From: Methylophilaceae bacterium LSUCC0717
Lineage (GTDB): Bacteria; Pseudomonadota; Gammaproteobacteria; Burkholderiales; Methylophilaceae
Length of the DNA: 64,000 nt
Reading direction: 5' to 3'
Assembly: GCA_024919195.1 (NCBI GenBank)
Contig: CP103436.1
Span: forward strand, 1-64,000
Part shown: positions 20,451-32,025 of the stretch, in pieces
How the letters are laid out: every line of letters begins with the position of its first letter
Position numbering within the stretch: the stretch's first letter is position 1
The notes under the pieces: generated by a model
What the model was told of the DNA's origin: nothing
Database searches by the model: none
Seen by the model: the letters and a program-made list of their open reading frames with translations, nothing else
Position numbers and translations under genes: made by a program

Positions 20451-23400
20451 ATGGCAAAAAAATCAAATATTGAGAAGCAAGGTCTTTATAATCCATCCAA
20501 TGAACATGATGCTTGTGGCGTTGGATTTGTAGCAAATATTCATGGCAAAAAAAGTCATGAGATTGTTGCACAGGGCCTAACCATTTTAGACAACCTCACC
20601 CACCGAGGAGCGACGGGATACGATCCAAAACTCGGTGACGGAGCAGGGTTATTAAGTCAAATACCTCATGAATTTTTCTTAGCCGAAGCCAATGAAGCCG
20701 GATTCAAATTGCCAGAATTTGGTCATTACGGCATTGGAATGTTATTCCTACCCCAAGATGACACACTTCGAAATGAAGTTGAAACCCTGATTGAAAAGAT
20801 AGTGAAAGAAGAGGGACAAACGACTCTAGGCTGGAGAAATGTCCCGGTGGATAATTCTGATATCGCGGATGCTGCCAAAGATGTTGAGCCTGTCATCAAA
20901 CAAATTTTTATTCAAAGAAGTGATGAGTGTGAAAAACAGACAGCCTTTGAAAGAAAATTATTTGTCATTCGAAAAAGAATTGAAATCGCTGTCAATAAAA
21001 TGAATCCAGAGGATAACGCTAAGTTTTACATTCCATCGATGTCATCCAGAACAATCGTCTACAAGGGTATGTTGTTAGCGGCAGAAGTTGGAGTTTACTT
21101 CAAAGACTTATTAGATGAAAAATTCACCTCTGCCATTGCACTTGTTCATCAACGTTTTTCAACAAACACTTTTCCTTCCTGGGATCTTGCCCATCCTTTT
21201 AGAATGATTGCGCACAATGGAGAAATTAATACGGTCCAGGGGAATGTGAATTGGATGCATGCGCGTCATGAGACCATGAAATCGATGTTGCTTGGTGAGG
21301 ATTTGGAAAAACTATGGCCGTTAATTGAAGATGGTCAATCTGACTCCGCCTGTTTTGATAATTGTTTAGAACTCCTCGTTGCTGGTGGGTATAGTTTGCC
21401 GCATGCCATGATGATGTTAATTCCTGAGGCATGGGCCGGCAATCCTCAGATGGATAAGGAAAGAAAAGCATTTTATGAATATCATGCAGCACTGATGGAG
21501 CCATGGGATGGACCTGCAGCAGTTGCTTTTACTGATGGCCAAATGATTGGAGCCACACTTGATCGAAATGGATTACGACCAGCAAGATATTTGATGACGG
21601 ATGATGGCGTTGTAATGATGGCATCCGAGATGGGTGTTCTTACTTTCCCGGAAGAGAAAATTGTTAAAAAATGGCGATTAGAGCCTGGCAAGATGTTGTT
21701 AATTGATACCGATGCCGGTAGGGTGATTGACGATCAGGAGGTTAAAAAACTTCTATCTTCTGCAAAACCTTACGAAAAATGGATTAATGATTCAAGATTT
21801 TTCCTTGGAGATTTGGATAAGGTTGAAGAATCGCAAACAATGTCTCAACCAATCTTAGATATCCAGCAAAGTTTTGGCTATTCTCAAGAAGACATCAAAT
21901 TTATCTTACAACCAATGTTTGAGTCTGGCCAGGAAGCATCAGGATCAATGGGAAATGATGCTGCTCTTCCAGTGTTATCAAATAAAGCTAAATCTTTATA
22001 TAACTATTTCAAACAATTATTTGCACAAGTTACGAACCCACCAATTGATCCGATCAGAGAAGAAATCGTGATGTCATTGGTGACTTTTATTGGACCAAAA
22101 CCAAACCTTTTAGGTATTGAAGAAACCAATCCACCATGGCGCCTTGAAGCAAGTCAACCTGTATTGAGTCTTCAGGAATTAGAGCAATTAAAATCAATTG
22201 AACAGCTAACTAACGGGCACTTTAAATCAAAAGTGATAGATATCACTTATGATAAATCAATGGCAGAAAATGCCGAATTAAGAATGCAACAGGCTTTAGA
22301 AAATGTTTGTCAGGAAGCAAACCAAGCCATTGCTGATGGATTTAACATCTTAATTTTATCTGACCGAAATGTATCTAATGATCGAATAGCTATACCTGCA
22401 CTTTTAGCTTCCTCTGCAACACACGAATTTTTAGTGCATGAAGGCAATAGAACAAAAACTGGGCTGGTCGTGGATACCGGATCTGCAAGAGAGGTTCATC
22501 ATTTTGCATTGCTCGGTGGTTACGGTGCTGAAGCAATATGTCCATGGCTTGTGTTTGAGACCATGAAAGAAATTACGGATAATGCTGATCAAGCGCAAAC
22601 TAATTTTATAAAGGCAGTTGGTAAGGGCTTATATAAAATCATGTCGAAGATGGGTATTTCTACATTCCAATCCTATTGTGGGGCGCAAATTTTTGAAGCA
22701 ATCGGTTTAAATTCAAAATTTATTGAAAAATATTTTACTGGCACAACAACAAATATTGAGGGAATTGGTTTAGCTGAAGTTTCTGCAGAAGCTGAAAAAT
22801 TACATAGCGATGCATTTGGAAACGATCCTGTTCTAGCCAATGCGCTTGACGCTGGCGGTGAGTATGCCTTCAGAATTCGTGGTGAGCAACACATGTGGAA
22901 TCCAGAATCCATCGCAAAATTGCAGCATGCCACTCGAAAAAAAGATTTCCAAACTTATAAAGAATATGCCGAATTGATTAACAATCAATCCGAGAGATTC
23001 ATGACCTTAAGAGGTTTATTCCAATTTAAGACCTCCAATAAATCAATTTCTATTGATGACGTTGAGCCAGCCGCCGAAATTGTTAAACGGTTTGCAACGG
23101 GTGCGATGTCATTAGGTTCTATCTCAACTGAAGCTCATACGACACTTGCTATCGCAATGAATCGTATTGGTGGTAAATCTAATACGGGCGAAGGCGGTGA
23201 AGATAAGAAAAGATTTATACCACTGACTAAAGATTCCAGCTTGGAAGAAATGTTTGGTAAAGATTTAATTGAGGCAAACATTCAGCTTAAAAAAGGAGAC
23301 TCTTTACGATCTAAAATTAAACAAGTTGCTTCCGGTCGTTTTGGAGTAACAGCTGAATATCTTGCGGCAGCAGATCAAATTCAAATTAAAATGGCCCAGG

Positions 23401-25076
23401 GTGCTAAGCCTGGTGAGGGCGGTCAACTTCCTGGCCATAAGGTGAGTCCGTACATTGCAAAGCTACGATTCTCTGTTCCAGGTGTTGGCTTAATTTCACC
23501 GCCACCTCACCATGATATTTATTCTATTGAGGATTTGGCTCAGTTAATTCATGACTTAAAAAATGCCAACCCACAGGCTGATATATCAGTTAAGTTGGTG
23601 TCTGAAACTGGGGTCGGTACCGTTGCAGCTGGAGTGGCGAAGGCAAAATCAGACCACATTGTGATTGCTGGTCATGATGGGGGTACGGGTGCTTCACCAC
23701 TTTCATCCATCAAGCATGCAGGCACTCCATGGGAGCTTGGACTTGCAGAAACACAACAAACTCTTGTGCTGAATAAGTTACGAAGCCGTGTCATTTTACA
23801 AGTGGATGGTCAAATGAAGACCGGACGTGATGTTGTCATTGGAGCGCTATTGGGTGCTGACGAATTTGGCTTTGCTACTGCACCATTAGTGGTGGAAGGA
23901 TGCATCATGATGAGAAAATGTCATTTGAATACATGCCCTGTTGGCGTGGCGACTCAAGACCCTGAGTTGAGAAAAAGGTTTACAGGCCAACCAGACCATG
24001 TGGTCAATTACTTCTTCTTTATTGCTGAAGAGGTGAGAGAAATTATGGCTGAATTGGGCGTTAAAAATTTCAATGATCTTATTGGCCGTTCAGATCTTTT
24101 AGACATGCAGGCTGGTATCAATCACTGGAAAATACATGGTCTAGATTTTTCAAAAATCTTCCATCGTCCAGAATTGTCAGACGAGGTTGGGACATATCAT
24201 CAAGAAACTCAAGATCACGGCCTAGATAAGGCCCTTGATCATGAGCTGATTAAGCAAGCAAAAGATGCGATTGAGAATAAAGGTTCTTGTGTCATTGATA
24301 CCCCAATTACCAATATTAATCGAACTGCTGGCACGCTGTTGTCTCACGAGATTGCAAAAAGATATGGCAATGACGGACTACCTGAAGACTCAATTCAAGT
24401 GAATTTATCTGGAACCGCTGGGCAAAGTTTTGGAGCTTTTTTAGCAAAAGGCATTACATTTAATCTAGAGGGTGAAGGTAATGACTATGTTGGCAAGGGC
24501 TTGTGTGGTGGAAAAATTATCATCAAACCTCCGAAAGCTTTCAATGCAAAAGCATCTGAAAATATCATTGTAGGTAATACAGTGATGTACGGTGCGACAT
24601 CTGGCAAAACATTTTTTAGCGGTATTGCTGGGGAAAGATTCTGTGTAAGAAATTCTGGAGCCAGCGCTGTAGTTGAAGGGGTCGGTAATCATGGGTGTGA
24701 ATATATGACGGGCGGGACAGTTGCCGTGCTTGGGCCGACAGGTCAAAACTTCGCGGCCGGTATGTCAGGCGGTGTAGCTTATATATTTGATGTGAATAAG
24801 ACGTTTGAAGCCAATTGCAATAAATCGATGGTCACATTAGAAAAAGTGTTACCAGCGAATTCACAACCAAGCGAGGCTCAACATCTAAATCAACCAGATG
24901 AAGTGATCTTAAAGACCTTAGTCAGTGATCATTTGAAATATACCAATAGTGAAGTGGCAAAACATATTCTTGATAATTGGGATGATATGTTGAATCATTT
25001 TGTCAAAGTCATGCCAAATGAATATCGAAGAGCTTTAAATGAGCTGCAAGAAAAAACAAACAAGGAAACAGTGTAA
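20451..25076 (+). CDS. gltB: Glutamate synthase (NADPH) large subunit
   Basis: 1541 residues, full-length large chain. The N-terminal glutaminase has its nucleophile Cys at residue 22 ([10 protein letters not shown]), so a short propeptide should be removed. Then come the central domain, the FMN-binding synthase domain ([23 protein letters not shown]), and the 3Fe-4S cysteines in [19 protein letters not shown]. The C-terminal GXGXG beta-helix contains [14 protein letters not shown] and [14 protein letters not shown]. It transfers the glutamine amide to 2-oxoglutarate. It overlaps gltD by one base (TAATG). Confidence 0.97.
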   Translation: MAKKSNIEKQGLYNPSNEHDACGVGFVANIHGKKSHEIVAQGLTILDNLTHRGATGYDPKLGDGAGLLSQIPHEFFLAEANEAGFKLPEFGHYGIGMLFLPQDDTLRNEVETLIEKIVKEEGQTTLGWRNVPVDNSDIADAAKDVEPVIKQIFIQRSDECEKQTAFERKLFVIRKRIEIAVNKMNPEDNAKFYIPSMSSRTIVYKGMLLAAEVGVYFKDLLDEKFTSAIALVHQRFSTNTFPSWDLAHPFRMIAHNGEINTVQGNVNWMHARHETMKSMLLGEDLEKLWPLIEDGQSDSACFDNCLELLVAGGYSLPHAMMMLIPEAWAGNPQMDKERKAFYEYHAALMEPWDGPAAVAFTDGQMIGATLDRNGLRPARYLMTDDGVVMMASEMGVLTFPEEKIVKKWRLEPGKMLLIDTDAGRVIDDQEVKKLLSSAKPYEKWINDSRFFLGDLDKVEESQTMSQPILDIQQSFGYSQEDIKFILQPMFESGQEASGSMGNDAALPVLSNKAKSLYNYFKQLFAQVTNPPIDPIREEIVMSLVTFIGPKPNLLGIEETNPPWRLEASQPVLSLQELEQLKSIEQLTNGHFKSKVIDITYDKSMAENAELRMQQALENVCQEANQAIADGFNILILSDRNVSNDRIAIPALLASSATHEFLVHEGNRTKTGLVVDTGSAREVHHFALLGGYGAEAICPWLVFETMKEITDNADQAQTNFIKAVGKGLYKIMSKMGISTFQSYCGAQIFEAIGLNSKFIEKYFTGTTTNIEGIGLAEVSAEAEKLHSDAFGNDPVLANALDAGGEYAFRIRGEQHMWNPESIAKLQHATRKKDFQTYKEYAELINNQSERFMTLRGLFQFKTSNKSISIDDVEPAAEIVKRFATGAMSLGSISTEAHTTLAIAMNRIGGKSNTGEGGEDKKRFIPLTKDSSLEEMFGKDLIEANIQLKKGDSLRSKIKQVASGRFGVTAEYLAAADQIQIKMAQGAKPGEGGQLPGHKVSPYIAKLRFSVPGVGLISPPPHHDIYSIEDLAQLIHDLKNANPQADISVKLVSETGVGTVAAGVAKAKSDHIVIAGHDGGTGASPLSSIKHAGTPWELGLAETQQTLVLNKLRSRVILQVDGQMKTGRDVVIGALLGADEFGFATAPLVVEGCIMMRKCHLNTCPVGVATQDPELRKRFTGQPDHVVNYFFFIAEEVREIMAELGVKNFNDLIGRSDLLDMQAGINHWKIHGLDFSKIFHRPELSDEVGTYHQETQDHGLDKALDHELIKQAKDAIENKGSCVIDTPITNINRTAGTLLSHEIAKRYGNDGLPEDSIQVNLSGTAGQSFGAFLAKGITFNLEGEGNDYVGKGLCGGKIIIKPPKAFNAKASENIIVGNTVMYGATSGKTFFSGIAGERFCVRNSGASAVVEGVGNHGCEYMTGGTVAVLGPTGQNFAAGMSGGVAYIFDVNKTFEANCNKSMVTLEKVLPANSQPSEAQHLNQPDEVILKTLVSDHLKYTNSEVAKHILDNWDDMLNHFVKVMPNEYRRALNELQEKTNKETV

Positions 25077-26503
25077 TGGGTAAAGCAACAGGATTTTTAG
25101 AGTTTGATAGGTTATCTGAACAAAATATTCCTCCTCATGAACGAGTAAAGAATTATAAAGAGTTTGTTCTGCACTTAACGGATGAAGAAGCCAAAGTTCA
25201 AGGCGCCCGATGTATGGATTGCGGGATTCCTTTTTGTAATAATGGATGTCCTGTAAATAATATTATTCCTGACTGGAATGACCTGGTGTATCGCCAAAAC
25301 TGGGAAGAAGCAATCAAGGTGCTGCATTCTACTAACAACTTTCCTGAGTTTACTGGAAGAATATGTCCAGCTCCATGTGAGGCTGCTTGTACCCTAAATA
25401 TTAATTCCGATGCGGTTGGGATTAAATCAATTGAACATGCGATTATTGATAAAGCATGGGAACTAGGCCTGGTAAAACCTCAGGTAGCAGACAAGAAAAC
25501 TGGCAAAAGAATTGCCATTGTTGGTTCTGGCCCAGCTGGTTTAGCTGCAGCACAACAATTAGCCCGTGCAGGCCACGATGTCGATCTAATGGAAAAAAAT
25601 GATCGTATTGGCGGACTCCTTCGATATGGAATCCCTGACTTTAAAATGGAAAAATCTCATATTGATCGACGAATGGAACAGATGGCTGCTGAAGGGGTTA
25701 ATTTTTTAACTAACCATAATGTCGGTGAAAATATTCATCCTGACGATTTAATTAAAGATTACGATGCGGTGATTTTATCAGGTGGTGCTGAATGGCCAAG
25801 AGACCTTCCCGTTCCTGGAAGAGAACTTGAGGGAGTTCATTTTGCAATGGATTTTTTACCCTCTCAAAATAAAGTTGTTGCTGGAGATAAGTTATCAGAA
25901 CAGATTCTAGCGACTGATAAACACGTGGTGGTGATTGGTGGCGGCGATACTGGTTCGGATTGTGTTGGAACATCTAATCGTCATGGTGCAAAATCAGTGA
26001 CGCAATTTGAATTGATGCCACAGCCACCTGAAAAAGAAAATAAATCGATGGTGTGGCCATACTGGCCCCTGAAACTTAGAACCTCAAGCTCACATGAAGA
26101 AGGTTGTGAACGTGATTGGTCTGTTGCTACCAAAGAATTGATTGGCGACAATGGCGTTGTAAAAGAATTGGTTGCTAGCCGAGTCGAATGGAAAGATGGC
26201 AAGATGGCTGAAATACCAAATTCAGAGTTCAGAATTAAAGCGGATCTTGTTTTATTGGCAATGGGTTTTGTTAGCCCCCAACAATCGATTCTTGAAAAAT
26301 TTGGTGTTGATAAAGATGCTCGTGGCAATGTTAAGGCAGATACTGAAGGCAAAAAAGCTTACTTCACTTCTAGAGATAAAGTGTTTGCAGCTGGCGACAT
26401 GAGAAGAGGTCAGTCATTAGTTGTATGGGCAATTCGTGAAGGTAGACAATGTGCTCATGCGGTTGATGAATATCTCATGGGAAGCACCTCGCTACCTAGA
26501 TAA
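25076..26503 (+). CDS. gltD: Glutamate synthase small subunit
   Basis: 475 residues. N-terminal Cys clusters for 4Fe-4S centres are [17 protein letters not shown] (about 48-64) and [12 protein letters not shown] (about 98-109). They are followed by an FAD-binding Rossmann motif [21 protein letters not shown] (about 147-167) and an NADPH-binding motif [15 protein letters not shown] (about 285-299). It passes electrons from NADPH to GltB. It is the second gene of gltBD and is followed after five bases by hemE. Confidence 0.96.
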   Translation: MGKATGFLEFDRLSEQNIPPHERVKNYKEFVLHLTDEEAKVQGARCMDCGIPFCNNGCPVNNIIPDWNDLVYRQNWEEAIKVLHSTNNFPEFTGRICPAPCEAACTLNINSDAVGIKSIEHAIIDKAWELGLVKPQVADKKTGKRIAIVGSGPAGLAAAQQLARAGHDVDLMEKNDRIGGLLRYGIPDFKMEKSHIDRRMEQMAAEGVNFLTNHNVGENIHPDDLIKDYDAVILSGGAEWPRDLPVPGRELEGVHFAMDFLPSQNKVVAGDKLSEQILATDKHVVVIGGGDTGSDCVGTSNRHGAKSVTQFELMPQPPEKENKSMVWPYWPLKLRTSSSHEEGCERDWSVATKELIGDNGVVKELVASRVEWKDGKMAEIPNSEFRIKADLVLLAMGFVSPQQSILEKFGVDKDARGNVKADTEGKKAYFTSRDKVFAAGDMRRGQSLVVWAIREGRQCAHAVDEYLMGSTSLPR

Positions 26504-26508
26504 TCATC

Positions 26509-27564
26509 ATGAATCTATTAAATGATTCATTTCTTAAGACATTAAGACTTGAAAAGACATCCTACACTCCTGCATGGATAATGAGGCAAGCTGGCCGCTA
26601 CCTGCCTGAATATAGAGACACTCGAAAAAATGCTGGGTCTTTTATGGATCTTTGTCGGAACACATCTTTTGCTACTGAAGTCACCATGCAGCCCTTAGAG
26701 CGTTATCCTCACTTAGATGCCGCTATTTTATTCTCTGATATTTTGACCATCCCTGATGCCATGGGTCTGGGATTAAATTTTCTTCCTGGTGAGGGCCCTA
26801 CGTTTTCAGATCCATTAATCGATGAATCATCCATTCACAAACTTGACATTCCATCCATGGAAAAATTATCTTATGTTTTTGATGCTGTTCGTTCAATTAA
26901 AGATGCTTTACAAAATAGAGTCCCCCTGATTGGATTTGCTGGAAGTCCATGGACACTTGCGACATATATGGTTGAAGGTAAAGGCGGTTCAGATTTTTTG
27001 AATGTAAAAAAAATGGCATATGAGCGTGATGACCTAATGCATCATATTTTAAAAATTAATGCGGAAACAGTGAGTCAATATCTTGCTGAACAAATCAAGG
27101 CAGGGGCAGATGCAGTGATGATTTTTGATTCATGGGGTGGAGCATTAAGTCATTTGGAATATGAAAAATTATCATTGAATTACATGAAAGTTATTATAGA
27201 TAACCTAAATATTCTTGGCTTTGGCGATGTGCCAAAAATAATATTCACCAAAGGTGGTGGACAATGGATAAATCAACAATTAAAAGCTGGATCCAATGCA
27301 ATAGGGCTTGATTGGCAAACCAGCTTAAAAACCGCAAGAGAATTAACAAAAGATAAAGTAGCGCTTCAAGGAAATATGGACCCAGCAATCCTATTAGGTT
27401 CAGATAAGAAAATTGAGGACACAGTCAAATCGGTTATCGATGATTACGGCCATGGTGAAGGCCATATATTTAATCTTGGACATGGCATTACCCAATTCAC
27501 TGATCCCGCTAAAGTGACATTAATGCTCGATGTGTTGAAAGAGTACAGTAAAAAATTCCATTAA
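26509..27564 (+). CDS. hemE: Uroporphyrinogen decarboxylase
   Basis: 351 residues. Decarboxylates uroporphyrinogen III to coproporphyrinogen III. N-terminal signature [19 protein letters not shown] (about 20-38) holds the substrate-binding Arg residues. [17 protein letters not shown] and [10 protein letters not shown] are further family motifs, and LGHGI lies near the end. It follows gltD by five bases, so it may share its transcript. Its stop overlaps the convergent symporter stop by four bases (TTAA). Confidence 0.96.
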   Translation: MNLLNDSFLKTLRLEKTSYTPAWIMRQAGRYLPEYRDTRKNAGSFMDLCRNTSFATEVTMQPLERYPHLDAAILFSDILTIPDAMGLGLNFLPGEGPTFSDPLIDESSIHKLDIPSMEKLSYVFDAVRSIKDALQNRVPLIGFAGSPWTLATYMVEGKGGSDFLNVKKMAYERDDLMHHILKINAETVSQYLAEQIKAGADAVMIFDSWGGALSHLEYEKLSLNYMKVIIDNLNILGFGDVPKIIFTKGGGQWINQQLKAGSNAIGLDWQTSLKTARELTKDKVALQGNMDPAILLGSDKKIEDTVKSVIDDYGHGEGHIFNLGHGITQFTDPAKVTLMLDVLKEYSKKFH

Positions 27565-29123
27565 TGTTTTTTACCCTCTTCTATCCCAATCCCAGTAATG
27601 GATCGATAGAATTGTTCTTGGAATCCTTTTTTATCTTTTATTGCCTGACTTGATCGATCTGATAAAGATATAAAAATAACAAAAAAGAATGTTGTAGTCA
27701 TAGAGAACAAAGCTGGATACTTATAAGGGAAAATGGCTTCAGTAAAATGGAACACATCTACCCATACAACAGGACTGAGGATGACCAATGCGATGGTCAC
27801 TAAAAGACCAATTAACCCACCAAGAAAAGCCCCTCTTGTCGTTAGATTCTTCCAGAACATGGATAAAAATATAATTGGAAAATTAGTACTGGCTGCGATA
27901 GCAAAAGCAAGCCCGACCATAAAAGCAATATTTTGTTTTTCAAATATGATGCCCAGAAAAATTGCCAAAATACCTAGAAAAATCGTGGCAATTCTTGAAA
28001 CAAATAATTCTTTTTTCTCATTTTTGTTTGAAGAATTAATTACATTGGCATAGATATCATGAGATATGGCTGACGCACCTGCCAAAGTTAATCCTGATAC
28101 AACGGCTAAGATAGTCGCAAAGGCTACAGCCGAAATAAATCCAAGTAACACATCACCACCAACGGCATGAGCCAGGTGGATTGCAGCCATATTGTTATTT
28201 CCAATTAGTCCACCCTCAGGTTTTAGATAGTCGGTATTTGAGCCAACGAGAATGATGGCTCCAAAGCCAATGATGAAGGTAAGAATATAAAAATATCCTA
28301 TAAAGCCGGTAGCATAGACTACGGATTTTCTTGCCTGAATCGAGTCTTTTACAGTAAAAAAACGCATTAATATATGCGGTAATCCTGCGGTACCAAACAT
28401 GAGCGCTAAACCCAACGATATGGCAGAAATAGGATCCTTGATCAGGCCTCCGGGATTAAGAATTTTTGATCCTAATTCATGATTATTGACTGCGGTAGAA
28501 AAAAATTGATTCAGGTTAAAATTGAATTGATATAAAACCAGAATAGATATTAATGTCGCTCCAAAAAGCAGAAGTACAGCCTTAATGATTTGAACCCAGG
28601 TTGTTGCAATCATTCCGCCAAACGTGACATATAAAATCATCAAGCCACCAACAATATAAACAGCCAAATCATAAGGAAGGCCAAATAAGATTTGAATTAA
28701 TTTTCCTGCACCAACCATTTGTGCAATCAGATAGAGAGATACGGTTGCTAGAGAGCCTAGTGCAGATAATATTCTAATGGGTCTTTGCTGGAGCCGATAG
28801 GAAGCCACATCTGCGAAGGTATATTTCCCTAAGTTTCTTAATGGTTCCGCGATTAATAAGAGAACTATTGGCCATCCTACTAAGAATCCAATTGAGTAAA
28901 TGAGACCATCAAAACCTGTTGCAAAGACAAGACCTGAGATCCCTAAAAAAGATGCGGCTGACATAAAATCACCTGAAATGGCTAGACCATTCTGAAAACC
29001 AGATATATTTCCACCCGCTGTATAGAAAGAGTCTCGGTTAGAGATTTGTTTCGCTGCCCAATAGGTAATATAAAGCGTTACAAATACAAAAAGTAAAAAT
29101 AAACTAACTGCAATGATGTTCAT
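27561..29123 (-). CDS. Sodium:solute symporter, ActP-like
   Basis: 520 residues with about 13 membrane helices, sodium:solute symporter family (SSS), closest in pattern to the acetate permease ActP. Visible features: [37 protein letters not shown] (about 37-73), [22 protein letters not shown], and [19 protein letters not shown]. It is paired with a DUF485 protein gene that overlaps it by four bases, the same pairing as yjcH-actP. The substrate could be acetate, another short carboxylate, or something else; the sequence alone does not decide. Confidence 0.8.
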   Translation of the reverse strand: MNIIAVSLFLLFVFVTLYITYWAAKQISNRDSFYTAGGNISGFQNGLAISGDFMSAASFLGISGLVFATGFDGLIYSIGFLVGWPIVLLLIAEPLRNLGKYTFADVASYRLQQRPIRILSALGSLATVSLYLIAQMVGAGKLIQILFGLPYDLAVYIVGGLMILYVTFGGMIATTWVQIIKAVLLLFGATLISILVLYQFNFNLNQFFSTAVNNHELGSKILNPGGLIKDPISAISLGLALMFGTAGLPHILMRFFTVKDSIQARKSVVYATGFIGYFYILTFIIGFGAIILVGSNTDYLKPEGGLIGNNNMAAIHLAHAVGGDVLLGFISAVAFATILAVVSGLTLAGASAISHDIYANVINSSNKNEKKELFVSRIATIFLGILAIFLGIIFEKQNIAFMVGLAFAIAASTNFPIIFLSMFWKNLTTRGAFLGGLIGLLVTIALVILSPVVWVDVFHFTEAIFPYKYPALFSMTTTFFFVIFISLSDRSSQAIKDKKGFQEQFYRSITGIGIEEGKKH

Positions 29124-29383
29124 GACGTGATTTTTTTGATTTCAGGTTCTAAATATTTATTTGATAAAAATACATACACAAGGGTGACGATAAATATGAT
29201 CAGAATTAACAAGAAACCAAAAACGATTCCATATGAGATTGTGGAATTAAAAAATTGCTGACCTAAAAATTCAGGAAAATAAGCAATGCAAATAATAAAT
29301 AAGAAATAGGAGAACATGATTATAAATAAGAGCGGCACAACCATTTTCTTTTTGATACTTATTAGATGACTTATATCTTTCAT
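29120..29383 (-). CDS. DUF485 membrane protein (YjcH-like)
   Basis: 87 residues with two membrane helices (about 14-36 and 50-74). The layout, Lys-rich N-terminus, a first helix ending in IAYFPEF, a Gly-containing second helix, and a charged end after NKYLEPEI, matches the DUF485 family found beside acetate-type symporters. Exact role unknown; probably an accessory of the symporter. The overlap with the symporter gene (ATGA) supports coupling. It starts 32 bases after the radical SAM gene on the same strand. Confidence 0.8.
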   Translation of the reverse strand: MKDISHLISIKKKMVVPLLFIIMFSYFLFIICIAYFPEFLGQQFFNSTISYGIVFGFLLILIIFIVTLVYVFLSNKYLEPEIKKITS

Positions 29384-29415
29384 GATGTAAATATAACATT
29401 AATAACAAAACTTAC

Positions 29416-30264
29416 TCATGGAAAAACATCGATTTTGATTGTCAATTGTTTTTGTAATATGGTCTTAATATTATTGAGTTCGTCTAAAGATAATCTTTCA
29501 ATCGTAATATCTTGATTATTCTGTAAAGAGGGCCTTGCCAGGCTATAAAGATCAATTTTTTTAATTAACTGCTCGTAAGGTTTAATTAATTTGAAATAAT
29601 TTTTTAAAAAATCATTTGTCGGAACTTGATGATTAATTTTTAATAGGCAGGTTTGAATCACAGTCTGACAGGTCTCTGCACATGTTTTTAAATTATTAAT
29701 CATCGAATTAGGATCTAAATTAACTTGATTGATTAGTTTGATAGAATCTTCATCAGCTGCATCAATTTTGAACCAGACCTCACCATGATAGCGATTAAAA
29801 ATATGAAGGCATTCTTTTTTTTTGCTGATATAGCTTCCGTTTGTAATTAAGCGAACAGGAATTTTATCAATCAGTTTATGTTCTTTTAAACTTGCAATGA
29901 TAATTTCTAAAACCTCTAAAAATTCTGGTGCTGCAGTGGGCTCTCCATTGCCTGATAGGGCTACATCGGCAAACGCTGTTCCGGGGGGAGTATTTTCTTT
30001 TAAAAAGTTAGAATTTATTATTTGATCAATCCAAAAGTTTAACTCATCTTTTAACAATTCAACTTGGATGGGTTCCGGACCACCTCTTGTGAGGTTTGGA
30101 ATTTCACAATAAATACATTGCCAATTACATGCATTATTGGTATTCAGATTTACCCCTAAAGACAATCCCCCAGCTCTGCGTGAAACAACAGGATAAACAT
30201 ATTTTGAATCGAATATATTTCTGTCATGATCTTCAGCATGAAGGACATAAGTTTTTTTGTTCAT
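29416..30264 (-). CDS. Radical SAM protein, COG0731-like
   Basis: 282 residues. The 4Fe-4S radical SAM motif C-x3-C-x2-C is at Cys46, Cys50 and Cys53 (NACNWQCIYCEIPN). The lead-in VYPVVSRRAGGLSLGVNLN and the glycine motif ALSGNGEPTAAPEF fit the COG0731 group of radical SAM proteins (related to wyosine-type enzymes), whose bacterial members have no settled function. No SPASM-type extra cluster is evident in the C-terminus. It lies between the glucosylglycerate genes and the symporter pair on one strand, with no clear functional tie. Confidence 0.75.
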   Translation of the reverse strand: MNKKTYVLHAEDHDRNIFDSKYVYPVVSRRAGGLSLGVNLNTNNACNWQCIYCEIPNLTRGGPEPIQVELLKDELNFWIDQIINSNFLKENTPPGTAFADVALSGNGEPTAAPEFLEVLEIIIASLKEHKLIDKIPVRLITNGSYISKKKECLHIFNRYHGEVWFKIDAADEDSIKLINQVNLDPNSMINNLKTCAETCQTVIQTCLLKINHQVPTNDFLKNYFKLIKPYEQLIKKIDLYSLARPSLQNNQDITIERLSLDELNNIKTILQKQLTIKIDVFP

Positions 30265-30309
30265 GCCTTCAATTATAGCTAATTTTAAGCTGGCGTTAAT
30301 TTACAAAAA

Positions 30310-32025
30310 TTAATAATTGCTGATCCACATCGTTTGATATGGCTTTAAAGAAACCCTTTTAGATTCAATTTTCTTATTGGAAATGAGATCAATCCAGTTT
30401 TTATTAAAAATTAAGTTTATTTCATTAAGATCAACGGGCTGTTTCTGATTCGTAATATTACATAGGACAAAAATACTCTGTTTTCTATTTTGACATTGTC
30501 TCCATAAGGCAAATATTTTTTCTCCTAGGTTTAATGTAAATTGAGTTGCATTTGGATGAAATGCTGGTTGTTTTTTTCGAATCGTAATTAAAGAATTAAG
30601 TTGTTTTAAAACAGCAGCATGTATTGTTTTTTTATTCATCTTATTACTTAGGTCTTTTAAATCATATCGTTTTCTATTAATACTTCTTTTCTGTTTTGTT
30701 GATTGCATTCCGGCGTAGTCATTTTCCGTGCCTAAAAAACTATGAACATAGATAGCTGGAATTCCCTCGAGACTTAACATAATTGCATGCGCACATATAA
30801 ATCTCTGGATTTGAAAATTATCTAGGTTATCAATTGTTCCCTTAAGGGCATCAATTAGCGCAATATTAATTTCATATGGTTTATTTTTATTTTCAACTTT
30901 GCGGTAAGAAACCTCGCCCCCAAACTCTTTCATTCTTTTTAAGATGGCTTTGATATTTTTTTCCGGTATCAATCCTTCTGCAGGTCTCATGCCAATCCCA
31001 TCATGAGAAGCGATAAAATTAAAGTAAGTAGTCCCTTCCATTGGAGGAGGCATAGACATCAGCCATTTTCTTAAGATAATCGAGTTACCATAAAGCATGG
31101 AATAAAGAATTAGAGGCGGAAGTGAAAAGTTATATATTAATTGAGCTTCATTACCATTTCCGAAATAATCAAGATTTTCTTTATTTGGAAGGTTGGTCTC
31201 TGTTATTAAAAATGTTTTTTGGGAGCTAGCATCGAGCAGCAGCCTAAATAGCTTTATAATTTCGTGAGTTTCATTCAGATTGATACAATTTGTTCCAAGC
31301 TCTTTCCAAAGAAATGCGACAGCATCTAATCTTAAAATTGAAATACCCTGGTCTAGGTAAAATTTAATAATTTTTAAAAACTCAATTAAAACATCTTTAT
31401 TTTTGAAATTTAAATCTACTTGATCCCTACTAAAAGTACACCACACATATTTTTCATTTTTTTTTGTTTTAAACAATTGCAATAAATCGTGACTTCTGGG
31501 CCTGACGATTTTAGAAGTATCAAATTTTTCCTCATAATCTAAAAAAAAGTTTTTTCCTGGAAGCTGATTGTTTAAGAACTGTTGAAACCATTCAGATTGA
31601 CTGGAGCAATGATTAATTACAAGGTCAGCCATAATTTTATATTTTGAGGAAAGTTTTTTGATATCACTCCAGGTAGCTAGCCCTCTTTTAATTTTTAAAT
31701 AATCAATAACAGCAAAACCATCATCTGAACTATAGGGAAAAAAAGGAAGGAGATGGATAATTGAGACACTGTCTTGAAGATAAGCATTTAGCACTTTATT
31801 CAAAGTCTGAATATTTTTTTCATTATCATTATGGAATGTATCTAGATAAGTAATTAAGGCAACATCTGACTCATCCCACCTGTTTTGAATTGAATGTTGT
31901 TTGGGTGATTTTTTTTCAAAAAAAATAGAAAAGATCTTCTTAGTTAAATGGGTATTATTTGATTTGGGATAAATGATATTGAGGTGGTTAAGTATTTGCT
32001 CACTGATTTTATTTTGAAAACTCAT
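30310..32025 (-). CDS. GH13 sucrose-phosphorylase-like enzyme, probable glucosylglycerate phosphorylase
   Basis: 571 residues, GH13 (subfamily 18-like) barrel. Catalytic nucleophile Asp234 in LRLDAVAFLWK, acid/base Glu276 in FLITETNLPN, and transition-state stabiliser Asp342 in FIASHDGIGMRP are all present. HLLPFFPYSSDDGFAVIDY (about 91-109) is typical of sucrose-phosphorylase relatives. It overlaps gpgS by 17 bases. That pairing suggests glucosylglycerate as substrate, releasing glucose-1-phosphate and glycerate, an activity known for this subfamily. Sucrose or sucrose-6-phosphate phosphorylase remains possible. Confidence 0.75.
   Translation of the reverse strand: MSFQNKISEQILNHLNIIYPKSNNTHLTKKIFSIFFEKKSPKQHSIQNRWDESDVALITYLDTFHNDNEKNIQTLNKVLNAYLQDSVSIIHLLPFFPYSSDDGFAVIDYLKIKRGLATWSDIKKLSSKYKIMADLVINHCSSQSEWFQQFLNNQLPGKNFFLDYEEKFDTSKIVRPRSHDLLQLFKTKKNEKYVWCTFSRDQVDLNFKNKDVLIEFLKIIKFYLDQGISILRLDAVAFLWKELGTNCINLNETHEIIKLFRLLLDASSQKTFLITETNLPNKENLDYFGNGNEAQLIYNFSLPPLILYSMLYGNSIILRKWLMSMPPPMEGTTYFNFIASHDGIGMRPAEGLIPEKNIKAILKRMKEFGGEVSYRKVENKNKPYEINIALIDALKGTIDNLDNFQIQRFICAHAIMLSLEGIPAIYVHSFLGTENDYAGMQSTKQKRSINRKRYDLKDLSNKMNKKTIHAAVLKQLNSLITIRKKQPAFHPNATQFTLNLGEKIFALWRQCQNRKQSIFVLCNITNQKQPVDLNEINLIFNKNWIDLISNKKIESKRVSLKPYQTMWISNY

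Noticed and set aside
30310-32025. Plain sucrose phosphorylase or alpha-amylase
   Set aside because: Overlap with gpgS and the gpgP-gpgS context favour glucosylglycerate as substrate, though sucrose is not excluded by the sequence.
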